Assembly: GCA_964525045.1 (NCBI GenBank)
Contig: CAZGFD010000019.1
Location: 1-64,000 of the forward strand
DNA length: 64,000 nt
Reading direction: 5' to 3'
DNA from: G020348185 sp964525045
GTDB taxonomy: Bacteria > Nitrospirota > Nitrospiria > Nitrospirales > UBA8639
Position numbers and translations under genes: made by a program. Shown here in pieces: positions 50,598 to 59,494 of this stretch (positions are counted from its first letter, which is position 1; the number at the start of each line of letters is the position of its first letter). Under the pieces are notes generated by a model. It did not search any database. It saw only the letters and a list, made by a program, of their open reading frames with translations, and was not told where the DNA came from.

Positions 50598-52214
50598 GTG
50601 GTGATCTTGAACACTCCGCTTCGCCTAGCCGCAGCTTGTCTGACAGGGATCCTCTATCCCCTGTGTTTTCCAAATTTTGATCTGGGATGGCTAGCTTGGG
50701 TTGTCCTGATTCCGCTCCATTTCGCAATCGAAGGATTACCTCCACGCCGGGCATTTTGGTGGGGCTGGCTAGCCGGAACCATTGCCTTTGTCGGTGTGAT
50801 GTTCTGGGTCATTACGGCCATGTCTTTGTACGGTCAGGTCCCGTTGATCGTCAGCCTGCTCCTCATGCTCCTATTGGCAAGCTACTTAGGTGCCTTCATC
50901 GGTTTATATGCGTTAGGCATCTCCTGGGGTCAACAATCCCGGCCCATAATGTTGGCTATTGGAGGAGGCTGTCTGTGGGTGGCTTTGGAATTCTTACGCA
51001 CGCACTTTCTCAGTGGATTACCTTGGGCCTTGCTTGGGTATTCCCAATACCAATGGCTCACGGTGATTCAATTTGCCGACATGACGGGCGTGTATGGAGT
51101 GTCTTTTCTCATTGTATTGGTCAATTCGACTCTTGCTTCTCTCCTCCTCTGGAACCTCCACCAACCCCGTTCACCTGGTATTCCCTTTCCCCGGTCAACA
51201 TTGTTCACTACGGTGACTGCCCTAGGCCTGGTTCTCAGCTATGGAATGTGGAAGATGGACACCCAATCCAAATTGGATTCCCAGGCACCTCAATTGAACA
51301 TCGGATTGGTCCAGGCCAATATTGATCAAGCCCATAAATGGGATAAAGCCTATCGGCAAGAAACCTTACGTCGGTATGCCGATTTGAGCGCTCAGGCAGC
51401 TCAGAATGTTGACCTCTTGGTTTGGCCGGAAGCGGCCACACCATTTCTATTCGAACGGGAACCCGATTATCAGGGGAAGGTCCTCCAAATTGTCCATGAT
51501 GCCCAAAGCCCTTTGCTCTTTGGAAGCCCGGCTCTTCGGCATGAAAGCGATGGAACGCCGTATCTATTGAATAGTGCCTATCTTCTCACTCAGTCAGGAA
51601 GGGTTGCCGGAATCTATGACAAGCGCCACTTAGTTCCCTTCGGCGAGTATATTCCCCTGAGAACGCTTTTATTTTTTCTGGACAAATTAGTTGTGGGCAT
51701 TGGAGACTTCAAAGCCGGAACGGGACCGTTAACCTTGACCCTCGCGAAGGACAGTTCACTTCCCGAAACTCGTTTTGGTGTGGCTATCTGTTTTGAAGTC
51801 ATTTTTCCAAATGAAGTGCGCCAAATGGTCAAGGAGGGAGCAGACTTTTTAGTCACCATTACCAATGACGCCTGGTTCGGTCACTCTGTCGCTCCCTATC
51901 AACATTTTGGAATGGTGGTATTACGGGCAGTGGAAAATCGCACAGCCTTTGCGCGGGCGGCGAATACGGGCATTTCAGGGTTTATTGCACCGGACGGTCG
52001 AATCTTAGCCGCAACCCCCATCTTTACTCAGGAGGCCATCACCGGTTCCATCCCCTTTCGAAAGACGACCACGATTTATACTACTTTTGGCGACGTGTTT
52101 GCCTGGGCTTGTGTTATAATGGCCACGTTATGGATTTGGATTGCCAAACGGCCTGCCGCCAAGAAGTCATTACCCAAAGTATGTGACCCAGAAAAAGGAG
52201 AAAAGAATGCTTGA
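50598..52214 (+). CDS. lnt: Apolipoprotein N-acyltransferase
   Basis: Adds the third acyl chain to the N-terminal cysteine of lipoproteins in the inner membrane, a prerequisite for Lol sorting. About six N-terminal helices carry LYPLCFPNFDLGWLAWVVLIPL. The periplasmic nitrilase-like domain has the catalytic Glu (VWPEAATPF), Lys (YDKRHLVPFGEY) and Cys (GVAICFEVIFP). It has 538 residues; start is GTG 50598 or the GTG next to it. It overlaps prfB by 8 bp and is followed by lolCD, the machinery using its products. Confidence 0.95.
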   Translation: MVILNTPLRLAAACLTGILYPLCFPNFDLGWLAWVVLIPLHFAIEGLPPRRAFWWGWLAGTIAFVGVMFWVITAMSLYGQVPLIVSLLLMLLLASYLGAFIGLYALGISWGQQSRPIMLAIGGGCLWVALEFLRTHFLSGLPWALLGYSQYQWLTVIQFADMTGVYGVSFLIVLVNSTLASLLLWNLHQPRSPGIPFPRSTLFTTVTALGLVLSYGMWKMDTQSKLDSQAPQLNIGLVQANIDQAHKWDKAYRQETLRRYADLSAQAAQNVDLLVWPEAATPFLFEREPDYQGKVLQIVHDAQSPLLFGSPALRHESDGTPYLLNSAYLLTQSGRVAGIYDKRHLVPFGEYIPLRTLLFFLDKLVVGIGDFKAGTGPLTLTLAKDSSLPETRFGVAICFEVIFPNEVRQMVKEGADFLVTITNDAWFGHSVAPYQHFGMVVLRAVENRTAFARAANTGISGFIAPDGRILAATPIFTQEAITGSIPFRKTTTIYTTFGDVFAWACVIMATLWIWIAKRPAAKKSLPKVCDPEKGEKNA

Positions 52215-53323
52215 AGACCTTCGCACCCGGATGACCCACATTGCCACACAGATCTCTGACCTACGGAGGTCTCTTTGACCTCCCTCGCCTTACAACTGAA
52301 CTGGAAGAAATCGAACAGGAAATTGCTCAACCCGATTTTTGGAAGGATGCCCAAGCTGCGGTCAAAGTGGGACGCAAAAAGGCATCTATTCAAGCCCAGA
52401 TTCAACGCCTTGAGAGCTTGGAACGACAATATGGAGATCTGGAAGCCTTGGTGGAGCTCATGGGTGAACAGGAGGATGCCGACTTCCAAGATGAATTGTC
52501 TACGGGGTTACGACAAATTGAGGCAAACCTGGAAAAATGGAGGTTGGAGCGACTGCTCTCTGGCGAACACGATTCCAATCCAGCTATTCTCAGCATTAAC
52601 CCCGGCGCAGGCGGTACCGAATCGCAGGATTGGGCTCAAATGCTGATGCGCATGTACGTGCGTTGGGCTGAGCAACGGGGATACAGAGTCGACACCATCG
52701 ACCTTCTACCCGGGGACGAAGCCGGCATCAAAAGTGTGACTCTTGGAATCTCCGGTCCTCATGCGTATGGGTACCTCAAAGCGGAGGCCGGCGTTCATCG
52801 ATTGGTCCGTATTTCCCCCTTTGATGCGAACAAGCGACGCCATACCTCGTTTGCCGCCGTCGGTGTCTATCCGGAACTTGAAGAAGAAGATGGAGAAATT
52901 GTCATCGATGACAAAGATCTCAAGATCGATACCTTTCGGGCCGGTGGAGCCGGAGGCCAAAATGTCAATAAAGTGGAAACAGCCGTACGAATGACCCATA
53001 TTCCGACGGGTATTGTGGTCCAATGCCAAAATGAACGATCTCAACTTCAAAACCGCATGGGCGCCATGCGTGTCCTTAGAGCGAAATTATTCGAATTGGA
53101 ACAACAGAAAAAAGAAGCCGAGTTTCAAAATATCGTTGGTGAGAAAAAGGATATCGCCTGGGGGAGTCAGATTCGGTCATATGTCTTTCAACCCTATCAG
53201 ATGGTTAAAGACCATCGGACCAATTATGAATCCGGCAATGTCTCCTCTGTGATGGACGGTGCGTTAGATCCCTTTATTGATGCCTATTTAAAGGAACAAT
53301 CTTCACAAACCAGATCCGCTTGA
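52207..53323 (+). CDS. prfB: Peptide chain release factor 2, with programmed +1 frameshift
   Basis: RF2 ends translation at UGA and UAA. The gene starts at ATG 52207 (GGAG upstream) with 23 zero-frame codons ending CTT TGA at 52276-52278. The internal Shine-Dalgarno-like CGGAGG, 3 nt before CTTTGAC, is the conserved autoregulatory frameshift site. Translation continues +1 from 52277 as DLPRLTTELEEIEQE. The product of about 371 residues has the GGQ motif (GAGGQNVNKVETAV). The stop-codon recognition loop gives it an RF2-like context. Simple gene finders start it inside the +1 frame at 52241, which is wrong. Confidence 0.96.
52257..52280 (+). promoter_or_regulatory. prfB programmed frameshift site
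   Basis: Internal Shine-Dalgarno-like GGAGG (52265-52269) sits immediately before TCTCTTTGAC. The in-frame TGA at 52276 is bypassed by +1 slippage on CTT when RF2 is scarce. Confidence 0.92.
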
Positions 53324-53405
53324 TGCCCGCGCCCACCATTCTCAACACCCACACCCAAGACCTAGAGAAACCCGGCCAACACGATCAATTGAAATCCTGA
53401 CAAAT

Positions 53406-54890
53406 ATGGATGACATCAACGACCAGCAACTTCAGCGTCAAGAAAAACTCAAGACGCTTCGAGACCTCGGCATCTCCCCATTTGGCAGTCGGTATGATGT
53501 CACCCATACGGTTCAGGATCTGCTCTCGTCCTACGGATCACAGACCAAGGCGGAACTGGAGGAAAACCTGGTTCCCTGTCGAATTGCCGGAAGGATTGTG
53601 GCGTTACGGCGATTTGGCAAAGCTGCGTTTGCCGCCCTTCAAGACGCAGGAGAGCGAATCCAGGTATATTTAAAACGTGACCTGCTCGGGGCCGAGTCGT
53701 ATCAGCTTTGTCAGGAATTAGATCTCGGTGATTGGATTGGAGTTGACGGACGTCTATTCCGGACCAAAACTGATGAATTGACGGTTGAAGTCCAGTCTCT
53801 CACGTTTCTGGCGAAGGGACTTCGTCCGTTACCTGAAAAGTGGCATGGGTTGACGGACATCGAAACCCGATACCGTCAACGCTACGTTGATCTCATCGCC
53901 AATCCAAATATTCACCGTATTTTTCACATGCGGAGCAAGATTATTTCTGGAATTCGATCGTTCCTCACCTCGCGTGGGTTTTTGGAGGTCGAAACGCCCA
54001 TGATGCAACCCATTCCCGGTGGTGCCACTGCCCGTCCGTTTGTCACTCACCACAACTCGTTGAACGCCGATCTCTATCTTCGAATTGCTCCTGAACTGTA
54101 TTTAAAACGTTTGATCGTCGGTGGGTTTCGTCGAGTGTTCGAAATCAATCGAAATTTTCGAAACGAAGGCATCTCGACTATTCACAATCCTGAATTCACG
54201 ATGCTGGAATTCTATCAAGCGTATGCGGACTACCAGGATCTCATGGCCTTGACGGAAGAACTGTTTACCCAACTCGCACAAGACATATGCGGGCAATTAC
54301 AATTGGAATATCAGGGGGAATCCATTGATCTCACTCCACCCTGGCAGCGCATGGCCTATCTGGATGCCGTAGTGAAGGTCAACGGGTTGGATGCCGGCAT
54401 TCTGACTGATCTGGGCAAAGCGGTAGAGGCCGCCAATCAATTACAGGTTGAGGTCGACTCCAAGGCCGGGTTGATCCCCGTACTGGTTCAACTATTTGAA
54501 GCGACGGTGGAGCCCACCTTGATCCAGCCGACTTTCATTACCGACTTTCCTCTTGCCATATCCCCGCTTGCGAAGCGAAAGGAATCGAATCCCGATTTGA
54601 CCGACCGGTTTGAATTATTTATTGGTGGCCGGGAATTGGCGAATGGATTCTCCGAATTGAACGATCCTATTGATCAGCGGGGACGATTCGAGAAGCAGGA
54701 TGCTCAACGAGCGGCTGGGGACGAGGAGGCGCACTATTTAGATGAGGACTTTGTCCGGGCATTGGAATACGGCATGCCTCCCACAGCGGGAGAAGGAATT
54801 GGCATTGACCGGCTGGTCATGCTGCTCACGAATCAAAGTTCCATCCGCGACGTGATTTTGTTTCCACAACTACGCCCGGAAAAACCCTAG
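53406..54890 (+). CDS. lysS: Lysyl-tRNA synthetase, class II
   Basis: Charges tRNA-Lys. An N-terminal OB-fold anticodon-binding domain (about residues 55-150) is followed by the class II core: motif 1 around FLEVETPMMQPIPGGATARPF, motif 2 FEINRNFRNEGISTIHNPEF and motif 3 GEGIGIDRLVMLLT. It has 494 residues, full length. The ATG at 53406 lies 82 bp after prfB; the prfB-lysS order is common in bacteria. Confidence 0.97.
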   Translation: MDDINDQQLQRQEKLKTLRDLGISPFGSRYDVTHTVQDLLSSYGSQTKAELEENLVPCRIAGRIVALRRFGKAAFAALQDAGERIQVYLKRDLLGAESYQLCQELDLGDWIGVDGRLFRTKTDELTVEVQSLTFLAKGLRPLPEKWHGLTDIETRYRQRYVDLIANPNIHRIFHMRSKIISGIRSFLTSRGFLEVETPMMQPIPGGATARPFVTHHNSLNADLYLRIAPELYLKRLIVGGFRRVFEINRNFRNEGISTIHNPEFTMLEFYQAYADYQDLMALTEELFTQLAQDICGQLQLEYQGESIDLTPPWQRMAYLDAVVKVNGLDAGILTDLGKAVEAANQLQVEVDSKAGLIPVLVQLFEATVEPTLIQPTFITDFPLAISPLAKRKESNPDLTDRFELFIGGRELANGFSELNDPIDQRGRFEKQDAQRAAGDEEAHYLDEDFVRALEYGMPPTAGEGIGIDRLVMLLTNQSSIRDVILFPQLRPEKP

Positions 54891-54920
54891 CAAGATGTTG
54901 AACACGACCAGTAGTGAATG

Positions 54921-54952
54921 GTTTCAGGTTTTAAGTTTAAAAGCAGGAAACT
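54921..54952. repeat. GTTTCAGG-type repeat before lolC
   Basis: GTTTCAGGTTTTAAGTTT and AAGCAGGAAACT words lie between lysS and lolC. The reading frame of lolC runs upstream through it, but that part resembles repeat rather than protein. Confidence 0.5.
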
Positions 54953-55028
54953 AGGTTTTTGGTACCCAAACGATTTCTTTCCTTCAACCCAACTCGTTGG
55001 ACATTTTCAGACTGTTAAAGGATTGAGA

Positions 55029-56318
55029 GTGAATCTTCCTTTCGAAGTATTTGTTGGCCTCCGCTACCTTCGCGCCAAACGACGTCAGCGTACGATCTCG
55101 TTGAATACCTTCATCTCCATTACCGGCATTACTCTTGGGGTCGCCGCATTAATTGGAACCCTTGGGATCATGACGGGGTTTAAAGAAGATATGCAGGCGA
55201 AAATTTTAGGAACCCGGGCCCACGCCATCATTCAAGAGCGGGGGTATTCAGGCATGAGCGATTACGAGGTCGTTGTTCAAAAAACCGAAACGGTTCCAGG
55301 TGTCCTTGCCGCTGCACCTTATATTCTTAAGCAGGTGCTATTAAGTTCGAAAACTGGAGATAGGGGAGTGGTGTTGCGCGGAATTGACCCACTGAGAGAG
55401 GAAAGTGTGACCGAACTCGCGACCAATTTAAAATATGGGAATATGGCAGACCTTGAAAACCCGCCCCAAAGCCTTCAAATGGACTCCCAAAACCATGGTG
55501 GCAGTGAAAAACCAAAATCCACTCGTCCAAAACCCGGAATTTTTCTGGGAAAACAATTGGCCCTGCAACTTGGTGTGTTCGTCGGGGATATCGTGAATGT
55601 GGTTTCACCTGTAGGAAAAAAAATTAATTTGATGGCCATGACACCCAAAATTCGACCATTCCTGGTTACAGGAGTCGTTGAAACGGGGATGTATGAATAT
55701 GATGCAAACTTTGCCTATATTTCTTTGGGGGAAGCCCAAAAGTTTTTCAATCTTGGTCAGACCGTTTCGGGTGTTCAGTTGAAAGTGGAGGACGTCTTTT
55801 CGGCTGATAAAGTGGCCGAACGAACCCAGGCCATCTTAGGGCCTGGCTATTTTGCTTTCGATTGGATGGCCCAAAATCGGAATTTGTTTTCGGCATTAAA
55901 GATGGAAAAGTTCATGATGTTTTGCCTGCTCCTCTTCATTACGGTCGTGGCAGCATTCAATATCGTTGGAACCCTCGCCATGATCGTAACCGAGAAACAA
56001 CGTGAGATCGCTATCCTAAAAACCATTGGGGCCACGCCCAAAGCCATCATGAGAATTTTCATGTTGAATGGTGTGGTCATTGGTCTTACGGGAACGATCA
56101 TCGGTATCCCCTTGGGCTATGCGGCTCTCTGGGCTATTCAAACATTTTATACCTTCGATCCGACGGTCTATTACATTTCTCAGATTCCCGTCCATGTCAA
56201 ATCAGCTGACGTGTTGCTGGTTTCTATGGCTGCAATCTTAATCAGTTTCGCTGCGACCCTCTATCCATCTTGGCAGGCCGCCCGATTACAACCGGTCAGT
56301 GCACTTCGCTATGAATAA
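55029..56318 (+). CDS. lolC: Lipoprotein-releasing ABC transporter permease, LolC/LolE family
   Basis: Inner-membrane subunit that extracts lipoproteins for transfer to LolA. It has 429 residues from a GTG at 55029 (AAAGGA upstream), giving NLPFEVFVGLRYLRAKRRQ. One N-terminal helix (ISITGITLGVAALIGTLGIM), a large periplasmic MacB-like domain, then three C-terminal helices of the FtsX type follow, with EKQREIAILKTIGATPKAIM as the coupling segment. An open extension to 54918 runs through a repeat and is rejected. A single LolC/E-type subunit would form a homodimer with LolD. It overlaps lolD. Confidence 0.93.
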   Translation: MNLPFEVFVGLRYLRAKRRQRTISLNTFISITGITLGVAALIGTLGIMTGFKEDMQAKILGTRAHAIIQERGYSGMSDYEVVVQKTETVPGVLAAAPYILKQVLLSSKTGDRGVVLRGIDPLREESVTELATNLKYGNMADLENPPQSLQMDSQNHGGSEKPKSTRPKPGIFLGKQLALQLGVFVGDIVNVVSPVGKKINLMAMTPKIRPFLVTGVVETGMYEYDANFAYISLGEAQKFFNLGQTVSGVQLKVEDVFSADKVAERTQAILGPGYFAFDWMAQNRNLFSALKMEKFMMFCLLLFITVVAAFNIVGTLAMIVTEKQREIAILKTIGATPKAIMRIFMLNGVVIGLTGTIIGIPLGYAALWAIQTFYTFDPTVYYISQIPVHVKSADVLLVSMAAILISFAATLYPSWQAARLQPVSALRYE

Positions 56319-57039
56319 TCCAGCCTCAGGGCTTGGGGCAAAACAGGACCCGTTGATCCAGATCACCGATCTGCATAAATCGTTTCAATTGGGTAACCAG
56401 CACGTCGAGGTCCTGCGTGGCGTGAATTTGAATATCCATAGTGGAGAAATGATTGCGGTTGTGGGTGCATCAGGTGCTGGGAAAAGCACCCTTCTCCACA
56501 TCATGGGAACCTTGGACCGACCGACAAAGGGAACAATTCTGCATGGAGGAAAGAATCTCCAGGACCTATCAGAGCCATCCCTTGCCGCATTCAGGAATCG
56601 TCGGATCGGGTTTGTTTTTCAGTTTCATCATCTCCTGCCAGAATTTACCGCGCTGGAAAATACTTACCTTCCCGCTCTGATTCAAAAACAACCAAAACCT
56701 CAAGCCATCGATGAAGCCCAACGCCTCCTCTCCGAGGTCGGGCTCTCGCATCGGTATCACCATAAACCGGGAGAGTTATCCGGCGGAGAACAGCAACGTG
56801 TGGCGGTAGCCCGTGCCCTGATTCGACGGCCAGAGTTGGTCTTGGCCGATGAACCGACCGGAAACCTGGATACTCATACCGGGGAATCCCTCTTCGAATT
56901 GCTCAAAACCCTCAACCAAAAACATTCCATTGCCTTCGTGATCGTCACACATAACGAAAAACTCTCCGCACAGGCGGATCGGATCATTCATCTGGAGGAT
57001 GGTCTTATCACTCAAGATCGACAAATTGGGGAATTATAA
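56311..57039 (+). CDS. lolD: Lipoprotein-releasing ABC transporter ATPase LolD
   Basis: ATPase powering lipoprotein release from the inner membrane. All ABC motifs are intact: Walker A VGASGAGKSTLLH, Q-loop FVFQFHHLLPEFTALEN (typical LolD), signature LSGGEQQRVAVARAL, Walker B LVLADEPTGNLD and the switch His in VIVTHNEKL. It has about 242 residues. The ATG at 56311 overlaps the lolC stop by 8 bp, so they are coupled. Confidence 0.95.
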   Translation: MNNPASGLGAKQDPLIQITDLHKSFQLGNQHVEVLRGVNLNIHSGEMIAVVGASGAGKSTLLHIMGTLDRPTKGTILHGGKNLQDLSEPSLAAFRNRRIGFVFQFHHLLPEFTALENTYLPALIQKQPKPQAIDEAQRLLSEVGLSHRYHHKPGELSGGEQQRVAVARALIRRPELVLADEPTGNLDTHTGESLFELLKTLNQKHSIAFVIVTHNEKLSAQADRIIHLEDGLITQDRQIGEL

Positions 57040-57042
57040 AGA

Positions 57043-57166
57043 GGGTTTCGGGTTTCGGGTTTCGCGTTTCGGGGAAACTAAAGAAGGGTCGGAGTACGAG
57101 TTCAAAGTCAAAAATTTTTGGGTTTTTCAACCCGAAACCTTAAACACAAAACTCGAAACCGAGATT
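57043..57166. repeat. GTTTCGGG/GTTTCAGG element, inverted arms
   Basis: The left arm is GGGTTTCGGGTTTCGGG and onward (57043-57080). The right arm is CAACCCGAAACC, then ACTCGAAACC (57128-57160), the complement. It lies between the convergent ends of lolD and the HhH lipoprotein gene and may serve as a bidirectional transcript end. Confidence 0.65.
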
Positions 57167-57198
57167 CTTTTTGCTTAAATTAGCAAAAAGAGGTCGCC

Positions 57199-57963
57199 TT
57201 ATTTGGCAGCTGTGATTCGAACTTTAATGACATCAAAGGTGGCTTTGGGGACCACTTGCTTGGCGACGAGTTCCCCCCGTAAACGATAAGGACGGTTTTC
57301 CACCACGTCTTGTGCCATTTCTTTAGTGAGCCCCAGAAACAGCACAAGATCATTCACACTAGCCGTATTGATGTTGACAGGAGCCACCTTTTCCTTTTTG
57401 GGAGGTGTTTTCGCCACAACTTTTGGGGGTGGGGTTGGTCTCGATTTAGGCGGAATTGCCCTTGCCCGAGCCTTGGGTCGGGCTTTTTGAGGAGGGGGAG
57501 ATGAGAGTCGCGGATTTGCCCGAGAGGATAGTTTGGCCGCTTTTTTCTGTCTCGCTTCCTTTAATTCTTTTTGATAGCGAATGACGGTATCTTTCAGAGC
57601 CTTCGCCTGCCCTTTGAGTTTTCGGTATTCACCGGTTACCGTTCGAAGTTTGGCTGCCAACAGTTGTTTCTCTTGATTTAACTCCTTTTCCCGAGATTCG
57701 AGCAGCGCCTTTTCGTTTTGACCTCCTTCCTTGATACGCTGAACCTCGGATGTCAACACTTCTAAGTCCCTTGACATCTTCTCATTCGAACCCTTGAGAT
57801 TCTTGATCTGGTTCTCCAGGGCATCGCGATGCATACGGCTTTTCTCCAACTCAGCTTTGGCAGATTCCATGTCCGAGATAGCCGCGTCATACTTTTTCTT
57901 CGAGACCATGCAGCCCGGCAAGACCAAGGCACAGAGCACGACAAGCGATACCCAGATCTTCAT
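57199..57963 (-). CDS. Lipoprotein with coiled coil and C-terminal helix-hairpin-helix domain
   Basis: A 254-residue protein from ATG 57963, preceded by GGAGGG. Lipoprotein signal with LPGC (Cys18). Residues about 25-150 are a long coiled coil (KAELEKSRMHRDALENQIKNLK and similar heptads), followed by a Pro/Lys/Arg-rich linker. The C-terminus is a ComEA/T2SK-like HhH domain (VNINTASVNDLVLFLGLTKEMAQ, then RPYRLRGELVAKQVVPKATF). In ComEA that domain binds DNA. The combination suggests an anchored periplasmic DNA- or complex-binding factor; function unknown. The frame open to 57999 runs into a repeat and is rejected. Confidence 0.75.
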   Translation of the reverse strand: MKIWVSLVVLCALVLPGCMVSKKKYDAAISDMESAKAELEKSRMHRDALENQIKNLKGSNEKMSRDLEVLTSEVQRIKEGGQNEKALLESREKELNQEKQLLAAKLRTVTGEYRKLKGQAKALKDTVIRYQKELKEARQKKAAKLSSRANPRLSSPPPQKARPKARARAIPPKSRPTPPPKVVAKTPPKKEKVAPVNINTASVNDLVLFLGLTKEMAQDVVENRPYRLRGELVAKQVVPKATFDVIKVRITAAK

Positions 57964-57984
57964 GAGTTCCCTCCTGTTGCGATC

Positions 57985-58130
57985 AATCTCAAATTTCATA
58001 TCTCACATCTCAAAACAAAAAATTCATAAATCTCAGATTTCAAATCTCAAATTATTTCTTTAAATCTGAAATCTCACTTTTCATATCTCAAAATGGGGAT
58101 CTGAGATGTGAGATTTGAAATCTGAGATTC
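57985..58130. repeat. TTTCAGATCTC element, long imperfect hairpin
   Basis: Left arms repeat AATCTCAAATTTCATATCTC and CTCAGATTTCAAATCTCAAA. The right arm (58099-58129) reads TGAGATTTGAAATCTGAGATT after an ATGGGGAT turn. It fills the spacer between the nitrilase-like gene and the HhH lipoprotein gene. Confidence 0.7.
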
Positions 58131-58180
58131 GTTCCCCCACCTGCATGCTATTGCAATGAGATTTAGAGCGTCAAGACGGG

Positions 58181-58978
58181 CTAGCCCAGGTCATATAAGT
58201 GAGGTTTTCGATCCTTCCAGAGGTCGTTGTATGGATTCAAGGATTTCCGACGGGCTTCCTGAACGTCGATGTCACACAAGATGAGTTCAGGGTGATCTGG
58301 CGATGCCCGGTGAAGGACTTCCCCAAGCGGGGAAACAACTTCGCTCTTTCCAATAAATCGAAGAGGAGGTTTCTGGCCCCGCTCTTCCTCACCAATTCGA
58401 TTCGCCGTGACGGCATAGATCCTGTTCTCCAAGCAACGGGTTACCATGGCATCCGGGCAATGAGGAAGCACGAGATTTGACGGATGACAAAGGATATCCG
58501 CACCCTTGAGGGCCAAGGTTCGAGCCGACTCCGGATAATACCAATCAAAGCAGATGAGAATACCAATTCGTGCCAAACCAATATCCCATATTGGGAAACC
58601 GGTATCCCCCGGAGAAAACAATACGGTCTCTTCAAAAAACAAATGCGTTTTGCGGTAAACCCCCAGAAATCCCTGAGGGCCGACAAGAATCGCAGAATTA
58701 AACAATTGAGTATTTTGCCGCTCAGGGAGTCCGGCCACGATGTACATGTTGCGTGATCGGGCCAACTCCGACAACCGAATGGTGGTCGGCCCATCCGGGA
58801 CAGGCTCAGATAAGCTGAGGACCTCCTCTCTCGAAATAAATTGGTAGCCGGTCATGGCCAATTCGGGCAAAACAAGAAGATCGCACTCGATGGACTCAAT
58901 TTGACGCCCTACCCTATCAAGGTTGGTTTTGACTTCGCCAAATACCGGTGCAAATTGATACAATCCGACTTTCATCAT
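58181..58978 (-). CDS. Carbon-nitrogen hydrolase (nitrilase superfamily)
   Basis: A 265-residue soluble amidase-type enzyme. The catalytic triad of the superfamily is visible: Glu39 (LVLPELAMTGY), Lys110 (VYRKTHLFFEE) and Cys143 (ILICFDWYYPE). The specific substrate cannot be told from sequence; omega-amidase, carbamoylputrescine amidase or a related activity is possible. It has no signal peptide. The next gene upstream is smbP, separated by a terminator. Confidence 0.88.
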   Translation of the reverse strand: MMKVGLYQFAPVFGEVKTNLDRVGRQIESIECDLLVLPELAMTGYQFISREEVLSLSEPVPDGPTTIRLSELARSRNMYIVAGLPERQNTQLFNSAILVGPQGFLGVYRKTHLFFEETVLFSPGDTGFPIWDIGLARIGILICFDWYYPESARTLALKGADILCHPSNLVLPHCPDAMVTRCLENRIYAVTANRIGEEERGQKPPLRFIGKSEVVSPLGEVLHRASPDHPELILCDIDVQEARRKSLNPYNDLWKDRKPHLYDLG

Positions 58979-58990
58979 CCAAGTCCCGGG

Positions 58991-59030
58991 ATAAAAAAAG
59001 CGGGTAGGACGACCCTACCCGCTTGTTTAG
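58991..59030 (-). terminator. Intrinsic terminator of smbP
   Basis: AAGCGGGTAGG (58998-59008) pairs exactly with CCTACCCGCTT (59014-59024), an 11-bp GC-rich stem with a 5-nt loop. On the minus strand it is followed by a run of T (58999-58993). It lies 22 bp beyond the smbP stop. Confidence 0.88.
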
Positions 59031-59051
59031 CCCTTATTTCGATCGTAATTA

Positions 59052-59405
59052 TTAATTGACCTCTTTCATATGCATAACGGCACTCTTCGCGTGTTTGGTC
59101 CCCTCTTCGGCATGACCCTTCTTTCCATGCATAATCGCTTCCTGTAGTTCGCTCACCCCTTCATCTAAATGAGGATTATTCACTTCCTTCTGGGCCGCTT
59201 GGGCATGCATCAGCGCTTCTTCGGCATGTTCAACAAGAGCATCAGCATGTCCCATCCCGCCATGCTTGGCCGCTCCTTGCGCGTGGGCAATGGCCTCATC
59301 AACATGCGGATTGCCTGCCAGGACCGGAGAGGTACACAGGACCATAATTACTCCCGAGAGAAGGATACTTGCCAACAAAGCCGTATGAATTCTCATTCGA
59401 TGCAT
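59052..59405 (-). CDS. SmbP-like small His-rich metal-binding protein
   Basis: A 117-residue exported protein. The signal peptide (to about SPVLAG) is followed by tandem His-rich helical repeats: HVDEAIAHAQGAAKHG, HADALVEHAEEALMHAQA, then HLDEGVSELQEAIMHGKKGH. SmbP, first described in Nitrosomonas europaea, is a periplasmic four-helix protein binding copper and other divalent metals. The ATG at 59405 has an ideal AAGGAGGT site. Its own terminator follows. It may buffer metal for the periplasmic redox enzymes of a nitrifier. Confidence 0.85.
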   Translation of the reverse strand: MHRMRIHTALLASILLSGVIMVLCTSPVLAGNPHVDEAIAHAQGAAKHGGMGHADALVEHAEEALMHAQAAQKEVNNPHLDEGVSELQEAIMHGKKGHAEEGTKHAKSAVMHMKEVN

Positions 59406-59494
59406 TCGCAACCTCCTTGGTTATTAAATGATTAACGTCGACCTGAACGCCCCCAAAAAAACCTTTTATATCCTCGCATGGCTACGTCTGAAGA

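Noticed and set aside
50687..51325. 212-codon frame in another phase of lnt
   Set aside because: Same-strand frame fully inside lnt; lnt has all membrane and catalytic motifs, this frame none.
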